Assembly (NCBI GenBank): GCA_958423535.1
Contig: CATZRJ010000018.1
Coordinates: 1-36,230, forward strand
Origin: an uncultured Collinsella sp.
GTDB lineage: Bacteria > Actinomycetota > Coriobacteriia > Coriobacteriales > Coriobacteriaceae
Direction of reading: 5' to 3'
Length of the DNA stretch: 36,230 bases
The position numbers were made by a program, and so were the translations under genes. Below, piece after piece: positions 8,031 to 23,069 of this stretch (positions within the stretch are counted from its first letter, which is position 1; each line of letters begins with the position of its first letter). Below the pieces are notes generated by a model. That model was not told the DNA's origin, did not search any database, and saw nothing but the letters and a program-made list of their open reading frames with translations.

Positions 8031-8504
8031 TTACCAACGATAGTGAGAGAACGCGCGGTTGGCCTCGGCCATCTTGAAGACGTCCTCACGCTTCTTGACG
8101 GAAGCGCCCAGGCCGTTGGAAGCGTCGAGGATCTCGTTGGCGAGACGCTCGGCCATGGTCTTCTCCTTGCGAGCGCGGGAGAAGTTGACGATCCAGCGGA
8201 TACCCAGAGCGGTGGAACGACGGGAGTTGACCTCCATCGGGACCTGATAGGTAGCGCCACCGACACGCTTGGGCTTAACCTCGAGCGTGGGCTTGACGTT
8301 GTCCATAGCCTTCTTGAAGGTAGCGAGAGCGTCGCCACCCTCGGACTTCTCGGCAACGATCTCGAAAGCGGTGTAAACGATGCGCTCAGCGGTGGCCTTC
8401 TTGCCGTCAAGAAGGACCTTGTTGATGAGCTGAGTCACCAGGCGGTTGTTGTAAACGGCGTCAGGCTGAACCTCACGACGATTAGCTGCTGCACGACGCG
8501 GCAT
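8031..8504 (-). CDS. rpsG: 30S ribosomal protein S7
   Basis: Primary 16S rRNA 3'-domain binder and assembly initiator. It has 157 aa, close to the usual 156. The start MPRRAAANRREVQPDAVYNN, the central PKRVGGATYQVPMEV and the basic C-terminus FSHYRW are typical. The ATG is preceded by AAGGAG with 7-nt spacing. It lies between rpsL (73 bp upstream) and fusA (19 bp downstream) in the conserved str order. Confidence 0.97.
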   Translation of the reverse strand: MPRRAAANRREVQPDAVYNNRLVTQLINKVLLDGKKATAERIVYTAFEIVAEKSEGGDALATFKKAMDNVKPTLEVKPKRVGGATYQVPMEVNSRRSTALGIRWIVNFSRARKEKTMAERLANEILDASNGLGASVKKREDVFKMAEANRAFSHYRW

Positions 8505-8577
8505 GTGAAATCTCCTTAAGTGTCTACCGTGCGGCGCTTAGGCGGCACACGGCGAAAGTATCAAAACGTTATCTGGC

Positions 8578-8955
8578 TTATTTGGCCTTGGGGCGCTTAG
8601 CACCGTACTTGGAACGGGCCTGCATACGGTTCTGGACCGGAGCAGCGTCGTAGGCGCCACGGATGACGTGATAACGGACACCAGGGAGGTCACGGACACG
8701 ACCGCCGCGGACGAGCACGATGGAGTGCTCCTGCAGGTTGTGGCCCTCACCCGGGATGTAAGCAGTAACTTCGATGCCGTTGACGAGGCGAACACGGGCA
8801 ACCTTACGAAGAGCCGAGTTCGGCTTCTTGGGGCTCGTGGTGAAGACACGGGTGCACACGCCGCGCTTCTGGGAGTTGTGCTGCAGAGCAGCGTTCTTGG
8901 ACTTCTTGGGCACGGAACGACGGCCCTGGCGAACCAGCTGGTTAATAGTAGGCAA
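8578..8955 (-). CDS. rpsL: 30S ribosomal protein S12
   Basis: Decoding-centre protein and classical streptomycin-resistance target. It has 125 aa. TTSPKKPNSALRK contains Lys43 in its wild-type form, but position 88 in GGRVRDLPGVRYH is Arg (codon CGT at 8692-8694), where the common residue is Lys. K88R is a known streptomycin-resistance substitution in Mycobacterium tuberculosis; whether it confers resistance here is not shown. The start is TTG (8953-8955) with AAGGAG 6 nt upstream. It is the first gene of the str operon, behind a clear promoter. Confidence 0.97.
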   Translation of the reverse strand: MPTINQLVRQGRRSVPKKSKNAALQHNSQKRGVCTRVFTTSPKKPNSALRKVARVRLVNGIEVTAYIPGEGHNLQEHSIVLVRGGRVRDLPGVRYHVIRGAYDAAPVQNRMQARSKYGAKRPKAK

Positions 8956-9048
8956 AGCGTACTCCTTCTCGAATGATTCCAGCTTTCTGTAAAGTGCAAC
9001 GGCTTGAATCGAGGGGTCAGCATCCCCCTACGAAACACGCAGTTCGAT

Positions 9049-9077
9049 AGGATACGTGCCGTTAGCTGTGCCGTCAA
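9049..9077 (-). promoter_or_regulatory. rpsL (str operon) promoter
   Basis: On the minus strand TTGACG (9072-9077) is followed after exactly 17 bp by TATCCT (9049-9054). This places the start near 9042 and gives a leader of about 87 nt, which includes a small GGGGG/CCCC hairpin near 9013-9030. No other good promoter was seen between the rpoC terminator and rpsL. Confidence 0.7.
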
Positions 9078-9161
9078 CAGACCACGCCGCCGGGCGTATC
9101 CTTAAATAGCCACATTTCCGCAAAGCCTACACAAAAGGAATCCCCTCCTGTGCGCTTGGGC

Positions 9162-9300
9162 GGATTCCCGGACCGGGCGGCCCAGGTTTTAAGTTTGCTG
9201 CTCTACAGTCCTGCGCAAGACGAAAAGCACATTAAGTGCTTTCCTTTGCGTGCGGAACTCGCGACAAACTTAAAACCTGGGCCGCCCGGGCCGGGAATCC
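9162..9300. repeat. Long palindromic element A upstream of the str operon promoter
   Basis: A 36-bp arm (9162-9197) is repeated inverted at 9265-9300 with one mismatch. The 67-bp interior contains a second perfect hairpin, AAAGCAC-ATTAA-GTGCTTT (9224-9242). The inner core is clearly related to element B at about 20423-20477 (shared AGTCCTG, CACATTAAGTG and CGTGCGGAA in the same order). No open frame with a ribosome site is present. The element lies between the rpoC terminator and the rpsL promoter. It could be a mobile palindromic repeat, a structured RNA or a topological element. Confidence 0.85.
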
Positions 9301-9330
9301 GACGTGCTCGTCGGGGCAACGTTTCTCACC

Positions 9331-9368
9331 AAAAAAAGACCCGCTTCCCTGTTGGGAAACGGGTCTTT
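9331..9368 (-). terminator. rpoBC operon terminator
   Basis: The stem AAAGACCCGCTTCCC (9335-9349) pairs with 9354-9368 across a TGTT loop. On the minus strand it runs into a T tract (9331-9337). It lies 26 bp beyond the rpoC stop. Confidence 0.92.
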
Positions 9369-9394
9369 GGAAGGGCGGTTAACGTACTAGGAAA

Positions 9395-13870
<4,476 letters not shown>

Positions 13871-13876
13871 AGTCAA

Positions 13877-17368
<3,492 letters not shown>

Positions 17369-17441
17369 CAGGTTTTTCCTCCTTCACGGAAATGCTCGGT
17401 GGGTTGGCGAGGCATGGCTTCGCCAGTTATCGCAACCTAAT

Positions 17442-17469
17442 AGTTTATCAGGTACCGACCGTTGGGCAA
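17442..17469 (-). promoter_or_regulatory. Candidate rpoB promoter
   Basis: On the minus strand TTGCCC (17464-17469) and TAAACT (17442-17447) are 16 bp apart. The -10 is preceded by TGA, giving an extended -10 (TG-A-TAAACT). It lies about 75 bp upstream of the GTG. A separate promoter is expected because galU ends in a strong terminator before this gap. Confidence 0.55.
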
Positions 17470-17630
17470 GAAAAGCCTTGACGCGATTGAGTTTTTGGAG
17501 TAGCAAAGTTTTTCGACAGAAAATGCGCAGGTAGATGGGTGTGTATCGAACATCTGTTCATATATTTTCTGTGAACGAGACTGCTGGTGCTGACCGCTGA
17601 ATGACGGAATGGCGGCGAGGGTTGGCCGGG

Positions 17631-17802
17631 CGGAAACTGCGTCCCGTTTTGAGGCCTCAAACTGGGTCGCAGTTTCCGATTGAGCCCTGTTCGGGAAAGT
17701 GTGTCCCGTTCTGAGCCGATATTCCGGGTCGTAGTTTCCGCTAGGGGCCTCAGCCGGAAAGCGCATCCCAGAATTCGACCAAGTTGTGGGATGCGCTTTC
17801 CG
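17631..17802. repeat. Three tandem 48-nt hairpin units with exact 62-bp period
   Basis: Units lie at 17631-17678, 17693-17740 and 17755-17802, separated by 14-nt spacers. All follow one plan: GGAAA, a variable stem part, TCCC, about 15 nt, GGG, the complementary part, then TTTCCG. Unit 1 has CTGCG with CGCAG, and its interior TTTGAGGCCTCAAA is itself palindromic. Unit 3 has GCGCATCCCA with TGGGATGCGC, so the arms covary. Unit 2 matches unit 1 at roughly 35 of 48 positions but pairs less well. The array sits between the galU terminator and the rpoB promoter. Reading frames crossing it lack coding character. Confidence 0.85.
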
Positions 17803-17822
17803 GGGCTAAGCTGTAGCTCGCA

Positions 17823-17857
17823 TAAAAAAACGGGTGCAGACCGAAGTCCGCACCCGT
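17823..17857 (-). terminator. galU terminator
   Basis: On the minus strand a perfect 12-bp stem with a TTCG tetraloop (17830-17857) is followed by seven T residues. It starts about 20 bp after the galU stop. Confidence 0.95.
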
Positions 17858-17877
17858 AAATGTCGATGCCCAAAGGC

Positions 17878-18786
17878 TTATTTGCGCATCAAACCGCCGC
17901 GCTCGTCGATGGCGTCCCAGAAGGCGCCGGCAAAGCGAGGATCGTTTGCAGCCATGAGGGCGTTGGTGGCCATCCAGCCAGACGGGGTACCGGTATCGTA
18001 GCCCGACAGCGGGTCGATGACGACAGCATACATGGCCTCGCGATCGAGCGAACGTGCCATGGCGTCGGTCAGCTGGATCTCGCCGCCCTTACCGGCCTGC
18101 TGATCGGCCAGCAGGTCCATGACCAGCGGGCTCAGCAGGTAGCGACCGACGATGTACAGGTTGGACGGAGCCGCCTCGGGAGCGGGCTTCTCAACCAGGC
18201 CGCCGATGCGCCAAACGGCACCGGGCTCGTCGTCAGCGGCATTCTCGAAGCCCTCGAGAGAGCCCACGCGATCGCCGGCGATGACGCCGTAGCGGCTGAC
18301 TTCCTCGGGAGCGCACGCGGCAACGGCGATAACCGAAGCGCCACCGTGCTCCTTGGAGACGGCCAGCATCTTGTCGCAGATGTCGCGGTTGGGCACAACA
18401 TAGTCGCCCAGAAGAACCAGGAAGTTCTCCCCTGCCACAGCGTCGGCAGCAGAGCGAATGGCGTGACCGAGGCCCTTGGGCTCGTACTGATAACGGAAGT
18501 CGACCGGCATACCGCCCGCATGGGCAACAGCGTCGGCGTAGGCGTCCTTACCGCGCTCGCGCAGCAAGTTCTCGAGCGAACGGTCGGGCTGGAAGTAGTT
18601 CAGCAGCTCCGGCTTGCCGGGCGAGGTAACGATGATGGCGTCGTCGACCTCCTCGGGGTCGAGCGCCTCCTCGACGACATACTGGATGACCGGCTTATCG
18701 AGAACCGGCAGCATCTCTTTGGGCGTGCACTTGGTACCAGGCAGAAAACGCGTGCCAAGACCGGCGGCGGGGATGATTGCCTTCAT
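17878..18786 (-). CDS. galU: UTP--glucose-1-phosphate uridylyltransferase GalU
   Basis: Makes UDP-glucose from UTP and glucose-1-phosphate for envelope glycans and galactose use. It has 302 aa from the ATG at 18786. KAIIPAAGLGTRFLPGTK is the nucleotide-binding signature, followed by KEMLPVLDKPVIQYVVEEA; EPKGLGHAI, LLGDYV and the GGEIQLTDA segment are also typical, as is SGYDTGTPSGW. A TTG three codons upstream (18795) is possible, but its AAGGA is only 3 nt away. It is a single-gene unit with its own terminator, placed between rplJL and rpoBC, an unusual location. Confidence 0.95.
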   Translation of the reverse strand: MKAIIPAAGLGTRFLPGTKCTPKEMLPVLDKPVIQYVVEEALDPEEVDDAIIVTSPGKPELLNYFQPDRSLENLLRERGKDAYADAVAHAGGMPVDFRYQYEPKGLGHAIRSAADAVAGENFLVLLGDYVVPNRDICDKMLAVSKEHGGASVIAVAACAPEEVSRYGVIAGDRVGSLEGFENAADDEPGAVWRIGGLVEKPAPEAAPSNLYIVGRYLLSPLVMDLLADQQAGKGGEIQLTDAMARSLDREAMYAVVIDPLSGYDTGTPSGWMATNALMAANDPRFAGAFWDAIDERGGLMRK

Positions 18787-19035
18787 ATTATTCAAGGATC
18801 CTTTCGCAGGCGCAGGATGCGCCCTGTGCGTGCGGCACGGCGGCCGCAGACCAAATTGCGATACCGAAGTATCTTACCGCCGGGACCAGGCACTACCGCT
18901 AGGCAAACGCAATTCTTCAGCAGGTCAACGCAAATTATTGCTCGAATGGTGCAATTTTATCGACCAACGGTAGCGACCCCAAAGCACCGCAAACGACGGC
19001 AATTTGCATGCCGAGCCAGCAAAATAGAGGGGTCA
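18787..19035. other. Intergenic region upstream of galU
   Basis: It holds several A/T-rich patches (CAAATT, GCAATTTTA, GCAATTTGC) in otherwise GC-rich DNA, which is where a galU promoter would be expected. I could not identify a -35/-10 pair with acceptable spacing. No reading frame here has a ribosome site and coding character. The rplL terminator borders it on the right. Confidence 0.4.
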
Positions 19036-19073
19036 TAACAAAAAAGACGGGGCTCGCAATGCGAACCCCGTCT
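19036..19073 (-). terminator. rplJL terminator
   Basis: On the minus strand the stem spans 19045-19073 (AGACGGGG pairs with CCCCGTCT, then TCGC with GCGA around ATT, one mismatch), followed by TTTTTTG. It starts about 27 bp after the rplL stop and separates rplJL from galU. Confidence 0.93.
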
Positions 19074-19100
19074 GCAAAGAAATCTGGCGAGAAAGCCTGA

Positions 19101-19478
19101 TTACTTGAGGGTGACAGCAGCGCCAGCAGCCTCGAGCTTCTCCTTGGCAGCCTCGGCGTCCTCCTTCTTGGCACCCTCGAGAACAGCCTTGGGAGCGCCC
19201 TCGACGACCTCCTTGGCCTCCTTCAGGCCAAGGTTGGTGAGCTCACGGACGGCCTTGATGACCTGGATCTTGTTGTCGCCGAAACCCTCGAGCACGACGT
19301 CAAACTCGGTCTTCTCCTCGGCCTCAGCAGCGCCAGCAGCGGGAGCGGCGACAACAGCGGCAGGAGCAGCGGCGGAAACGCCGAAGGTGTCCTCGATAGC
19401 CTTAACGAGCTCGGAAGCCTCGAGAAGGGTCATTTCCTTAAGAGCATCGATGATCTCATCGGTGGTAAGCTTAGCCAT
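19101..19478 (-). CDS. rplL: 50S ribosomal protein L7/L12
   Basis: Stalk protein that recruits translation GTPases; two or three dimers bind L10. It has 125 aa. The N-terminal dimerisation helix (MAKLTTDEIIDALKEMTLLE) is followed by an Ala-rich hinge at about 37-52, then the globular domain with NKIQVIKAVRELTNLGLKEA. The start at 19478 is preceded by AAAGGA 7 nt upstream; a longer in-frame start at 19511 would add an unlikely His-rich leader. It lies 102 bp after rplJ and ends before a strong terminator. Confidence 0.97.
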   Translation of the reverse strand: MAKLTTDEIIDALKEMTLLEASELVKAIEDTFGVSAAAPAAVVAAPAAGAAEAEEKTEFDVVLEGFGDNKIQVIKAVRELTNLGLKEAKEVVEGAPKAVLEGAKKEDAEAAKEKLEAAGAAVTLK

Positions 19479-19580
19479 TTCTAAGTCCTTTCGGTTTCCG
19501 TGCGGATGCACGGAGATCAGTTAAAACACGGCGCGAATGCGCCAGGGATGCGGCGTTGCCGCCGCGGGTGAAAACAGCAA

Positions 19581-20102
19581 CTAGGCTGCCTTCTGCTCGG
19601 AGACCTGCTGAATCGAACGAGCGAGACCAGAGGAAACGCCGTTGACGCAGACAGCGATGTCGCGAGCGAAACCGGAGATGAGACCGGCGATCTGGCCGAG
19701 AAGCTGATCCTTGGTGGGCAGCTCGGCGATAGCCTTAACATCATCAGCGGAAACGGCCTTGCCGTCGGAGATACCGCCCTTGATCTCAAGGACGCCCTTG
19801 GACTTAGCGGAGAAGTCCTTAAGGGCCTTAGCGGCCTCGACCGGCTCGGACTCGTAGAACACATAAGCGACGGGGCCGGCGAGGATCTCGTCGAGCTCGG
19901 GCTGCTCCTGGTTCTTGAGAGCGATCTTGACCAGGTTGTTCTTGTAGACCTTCATCTCGGCGCCGCACTCGCGAAGCTGATGACGCAGCTCCTGAGCCTG
20001 CTTAACCGTCAGACCGTTGTAGTTGACGACGAACAGACCGGCGTTCTCGGCGATACGGGACTCGATCTCTGCAACCTTGTCGATTTTGTACTGCTGGGGC
20101 AT
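19581..20102 (-). CDS. rplJ: 50S ribosomal protein L10
   Basis: Stalk base protein that binds 23S rRNA and anchors L7/L12. It has 173 aa. LFVVNYNGLTVKQAQELRHQLR and the later YKNNLVKIAL are typical of L10; the C-terminal helix that binds L12 dimers follows residue 135. GAGGAGGT precedes the ATG by 7 nt. The upstream L10 leader suggests autoregulation by the L10-L12 complex (known for this leader family). First gene of rplJ-rplL. Confidence 0.97.
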   Translation of the reverse strand: MPQQYKIDKVAEIESRIAENAGLFVVNYNGLTVKQAQELRHQLRECGAEMKVYKNNLVKIALKNQEQPELDEILAGPVAYVFYESEPVEAAKALKDFSAKSKGVLEIKGGISDGKAVSADDVKAIAELPTKDQLLGQIAGLISGFARDIAVCVNGVSSGLARSIQQVSEQKAA

Positions 20103-20167
20103 GAATTACACCTCCTCGAATTCTTTCCGGGCACGGTCCGCCACAAGGACGTGACGGGGGCATGTCC

Positions 20168-20204
20168 AAAAAGAAAGCCCCCGCGCTGCATGAGCGACGG
20201 GGGC
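20168..20204 (-). terminator. Attenuator at the 3' end of the L10 leader
   Basis: On the minus strand GCCCCCGTCGCT pairs with the CGGGGGC side (20177-20204), followed by TTTCTTTTT. It lies about 65 bp before the rplJ start and immediately after the L10-binding region, so it probably works as a conditional terminator for rplJL. Confidence 0.8.
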
Positions 20205-20294
20205 GAGAAGACATATCTACTCGACCACCTCGGCTGGCGGGATATCCCATTAAGCTCGCGGGCGATGCCCGTTTGCACCGGCTGTCTCTGGCAG
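20177..20294 (-). ncRNA. Ribosomal protein L10 leader
   Basis: On the minus strand the leader contains CCAGAGACAGCCGGTGC, a hairpin ACGGGCATCGCCCG, TTAAT, then CCGCCAGCCGAGG. This is the order and sequence pattern of the conserved L10 leader (GACAGC...GGTGC, TTAA, then GCCGAGG closing the stem). It lies between the rplJ promoter and the attenuator hairpin. In the known family, the L10-L12 complex binds the kink-turn region and lowers expression. Boundaries are approximate. Confidence 0.85.
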
Positions 20295-20318
20295 CGGATT
20301 CGTGCGTGAACCGAAAGT

Positions 20319-20347
20319 ATTATGGCGGGGACCCCGGCGTCGGTCAA
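20319..20347 (-). promoter_or_regulatory. rplJL promoter
   Basis: On the minus strand TTGACC (20342-20347) and CATAAT (20319-20324) are exactly 17 bp apart, with 5 of 6 matches in each hexamer. The inferred start is near 20312, about 210 nt before rplJ, which accommodates the whole L10 leader. Confidence 0.85.
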
Positions 20348-20394
20348 CGGAAAACCGGGCTGCACACAATTCCACCATCCGGCACGCTCCGCCG

Positions 20395-20510
20395 AAGGCC
20401 AGGCGCAAGGTTTTCGCTCGGTCAAGTCCTGGGCTCGCACGAAGGCCACATTAAGTGGCCTTCGGCTCGTGCGGAATCTACGGAAAACTCGCCCTGCCCC
20501 TCCCGGCCGG
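20395..20510. repeat. Palindromic element B upstream of the rplJ promoter
   Basis: The core hairpin GAAGGCCAC-ATTAA-GTGGCCTTC (20441-20463) is perfect. Outer arms are imperfect (GCACGA with TCGTGC, and GCAAGGTTTTCG facing CGGAAAACTCGC). The segment 20423-20477 aligns with 9205-9258 of element A, sharing AGTCCTG, ACGAA, CACATTAAGTG and CGTGCGGAA in the same order. It begins about 50-75 bp upstream of the rplJ -35. The remaining DNA up to the aminotransferase gene (20511-20608) shows nothing clear. Confidence 0.75.
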
Positions 20511-20608
20511 AGCTACGTTGCCTTTGCTGCGAATCCTCGTGTCCGTTGGCCGGCGCGCCCCACGCATAGCCCTTATGTCGGTGGGCTGATGTGTTGCGTC
20601 CCGTTGGG

Positions 20609-21745
20609 CTATAAGGTTGAAATGAAGGTGGACAGGCGATTTAGGCCTTCGTCCAGATCTTTGTCGGAGACGCAGTAGCTGAGGCGGATGTGGCCTTCGG
20701 TGCCGAAACAGTCGCCCGGGACTAGGGCTACGTTTGCCTCTTCGATGGCTTTGATGCAGAAATCTTCGCTGGTTAGGCCGTACTGTTTGATGCTGGGGAA
20801 GGCGTAGAAGGCTCCTGCGGGTTCTACGACGTCGAGGCCCATGTTGTTGAGGGCTGTAAGAACTCGTTCGCGGCGGGCTCGGTAGACTTTGAGCATGGGG
20901 GTTGGGTCGACGGTCAGGGCTCGCGCTGCGGCGTCCATCTCAAAGGAGACGGCACTCGACACTAGGTATTGGTGGGCTTTTGCGATCTCGGCAATGACGG
21001 GGGCTGCCGCTGCGAGCCAGCCTAAGCGCCAGCCGGTCATGGCCCAGGGCTTGGAAAAGCTTTCGATAACTACCGTCTGATCGCGAAGCGCCGGGTGGCG
21101 CTGGGCAAAGCGCTCGTAGCCATCCACATAGACTAGACGGTTGTATACGTCGTCGCAGACCACGTAGATGCCCGCCTGCTCTGCCACGCGCGCCACGGCG
21201 TCGAGCGAAGCCGCGTTGAGGATACAGCCCGTAGGATTGTTGGGCGTACAGATGACGATGGCCTTGGTCGCCGGCGTCACGCAAGCACGAAGCGCCTCCT
21301 CGTCAATCTGGAATTGCGCAGGCTCCGTATCCAAAAAGACCGCCTTGGCGTGGTTAGCCACGACGATGCTCTCGTACAAGCCAAAGGCCGGCGTGGGGAT
21401 GATGACCTCGTCGCCGGGGTTGAGCATAGCCATAAACGTCGCCGACAGGGCTTCGGTCGCGCCGTCGGTCAGGATGACCTCGTCTGCCGAAAACGTAAGG
21501 CCCGCATCCCCCATGTAGGCAGACAGCGCCTCGCGCAGGGCGGGGCGACCGTTGTTGGGCGGATAGTGCGTGTCGCCACGGTCGAGCGAGGCCGTCACCT
21601 CGGCGCTAATCACATCGGGCGTGGGAAAATCGGGCTCGCCAAGCGCAAGCGCGATGCACCCTGGGTGCTGGGCGGCGAGCGCGTTAATCCGACGGATGCC
21701 GGAAGGCTTGAGCGTGGCAAGCGAGGTGTTCATAGGCAGACGCAT
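20609..21745 (-). CDS. PLP-dependent class I/II aminotransferase
   Basis: Fold-type I aminotransferase of the aspartate/aromatic family, 378 aa. ALGEPDFPTP (34-43), CTPNNPTG (166-173, with Asn170), DDVYNRL (Asp198, Tyr201) and SFSKPWAMTGWRLGW (PLP lysine 232) are all present, and the substrate carboxylate arginine is in GHIRLSY near the C-terminus. AAAGGA lies 5 nt before the ATG. The substrate cannot be settled from sequence; aspartate, aromatic amino acids or a PatA-like broad specificity are possible. It stands alone, divergent from the hypothetical gene at 21839. Confidence 0.9.
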   Translation of the reverse strand: MRLPMNTSLATLKPSGIRRINALAAQHPGCIALALGEPDFPTPDVISAEVTASLDRGDTHYPPNNGRPALREALSAYMGDAGLTFSADEVILTDGATEALSATFMAMLNPGDEVIIPTPAFGLYESIVVANHAKAVFLDTEPAQFQIDEEALRACVTPATKAIVICTPNNPTGCILNAASLDAVARVAEQAGIYVVCDDVYNRLVYVDGYERFAQRHPALRDQTVVIESFSKPWAMTGWRLGWLAAAAPVIAEIAKAHQYLVSSAVSFEMDAAARALTVDPTPMLKVYRARRERVLTALNNMGLDVVEPAGAFYAFPSIKQYGLTSEDFCIKAIEEANVALVPGDCFGTEGHIRLSYCVSDKDLDEGLNRLSTFISTL

Positions 21746-21838
21746 AGCGTTCCTTTCGTAAGGGTTGCATTAGGATAGCGCGGCGGGGCGCTACCAGACG
21801 GTGTAACCTAAACGGAAACGAGCCGGAAAGGAGATGGC

Positions 21839-22501
21839 ATGGAGACAATCGCGTGCGGCGATAAGCCCAAAACGCTGCAAACCATTGCGTATATCAGTAT
21901 TCCCAATAGCGCTGATCTTGAGTTTTTGCTCTGGGACCTGCAGGATGCCATCGCTGCCTATGCACAGCTTTCTGGCACCGCGCTCCCCCACTCGGTTGAT
22001 TTGGAGGCGGACGATGCCGGCCGCGTTGTCGATGGCATCGTGCTCGCTGTTGATGATGCATTTGATGATGAGGCCATGATCGCTGTCGAGCAGGTACTCG
22101 ATCGCCTTAGGAATACAGAGACACGCATCTATGTCGTCATTCTTGCTGGGTCCGAGGACGCCGAACGGGCACACGAAACCGCTGCGCGGCTGCGTCGGGC
22201 CTGCCGTCTTCGTGACCTGTCGTGGTGCGGCGGCGTTGTCGTCTGTGCCGGCAGCGGTATTGCGGCGCTTCGTCACTCCCCGCGTATGGGCCTCTTGCGC
22301 CGGCCATTTTCCGAAGCGATGGATAAGCTTGTAGGCGCCGTGCGCATGGGCTGCTCCGTTGAGCATGCGCAGCTGCTTGGCGGTGGCAATGCCGGTAGCG
22401 TCGACGCCGACGGCATGGTGCGTGTCGAGCCCGCCGTGCCCGCACCAATCTGGCGCGTCATCATCAGACGCCTCGGCGCCTATGCTCAATCAAATATCTA
22501 A
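21839..22501 (+). CDS. Hypothetical protein
   Basis: 220 aa, not recognised. AAAGGAG lies 5 nt before the ATG, which supports this strand over the overlapping minus-strand frame. The N-terminal TIAYISIPNSADLEFLLWDL followed by several beta-alpha-like hydrophobic stretches (RIYVVILAGS, GGVVVCAGSGIAA) suggests a small alpha/beta, possibly flavodoxin-like, fold, but no diagnostic motif is visible. It has no signal peptide or membrane span. It starts 93 bp from the divergent aminotransferase and converges on the DNA glycosylase gene with a 1-bp gap. Confidence 0.7.
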   Translation: METIACGDKPKTLQTIAYISIPNSADLEFLLWDLQDAIAAYAQLSGTALPHSVDLEADDAGRVVDGIVLAVDDAFDDEAMIAVEQVLDRLRNTETRIYVVILAGSEDAERAHETAARLRRACRLRDLSWCGGVVVCAGSGIAALRHSPRMGLLRRPFSEAMDKLVGAVRMGCSVEHAQLLGGGNAGSVDADGMVRVEPAVPAPIWRVIIRRLGAYAQSNI

Positions 22502-22502
22502 A

Positions 22503-23066
22503 TTACAGAGCGACCCAGTCAACAGCTTCGTGCCAACGCTCAACAAGCCGCTCCAGGCGCCAGGCCGCATTGGCAGGACTTGTCGAGGGCAGGACGATGG
22601 CGGGCAGCCCGGTGCGTTCTTGTAGATAGCGCTTGTAGAGCCGGCCAGCTGTACCACCGTTGCATATCACCTGCTCAATGGGAGCCACGTCGGTAATGCA
22701 CTCGATATGTGCCGGCACAACGTTGCGAATGCTCGCATCACTCGAGCCCTTAATGTCGCAGCTCTCAATCACATCCCACAGGGCTACGCCGCCGTTCAGC
22801 AGCATAGCCCGCTTGGCGGCAATGGAGGCATCGAGCGTCGCGGGCTCACCGTTTGTCAAAGGATCGCCCTCGTTGGGCGGCACGGATACACCGAGACACG
22901 CGGCCATCACCCGCCAAAAGCGGTTCTGCGGATTGCCATAGTAGAAGGCATTGGCGCGCGAAAGCACCGAGGGAAACGACCCCAGCACCAAAACGCGCGA
23001 GCGCTCGTCAAACACGGGCTCAAACCCATGCTCAATATGTTGATAGCCCTCGTCGGACGCAGCCAT
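22503..23066 (-). CDS. DNA-deoxyinosine glycosylase (uracil-DNA glycosylase superfamily)
   Basis: Base-excision repair enzyme that removes hypoxanthine (deaminated adenine) from DNA; assigned to the HDG family of the UDG superfamily. It has 187 aa. RVLVLGSFPS (24-33) starts the first strand and active-site loop, YYGNPQNRFW (42-51) is the conserved Asn-containing motif, and LPSTSPANA (159-167) is the C-terminal minor-groove loop. It starts 3 bp after the amylase stop, so it is probably cotranscribed with it, though no functional link is evident. Specificity is by family and not proven. Confidence 0.85.
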   Translation of the reverse strand: MAASDEGYQHIEHGFEPVFDERSRVLVLGSFPSVLSRANAFYYGNPQNRFWRVMAACLGVSVPPNEGDPLTNGEPATLDASIAAKRAMLLNGGVALWDVIESCDIKGSSDASIRNVVPAHIECITDVAPIEQVICNGGTAGRLYKRYLQERTGLPAIVLPSTSPANAAWRLERLVERWHEAVDWVAL

Positions 23067-23069
23067 GGC

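Noticed and set aside
17631..17802. Hairpin array as a short CRISPR
   Set aside because: The repeats themselves are long palindromes that diverge from each other, spacers are only 14 nt, and no cas gene is present.
17437..17873. Two minus-strand frames of 109 and 141 codons upstream of rpoB
   Set aside because: They run through the promoter, the hairpin array and the galU terminator and have no coding character.
21791..22489. Minus-strand frame overlapping the hypothetical gene at 21839
   Set aside because: The plus-strand frame has a strong ribosome site and more protein-like composition; the minus frame would overlap the aminotransferase upstream region.
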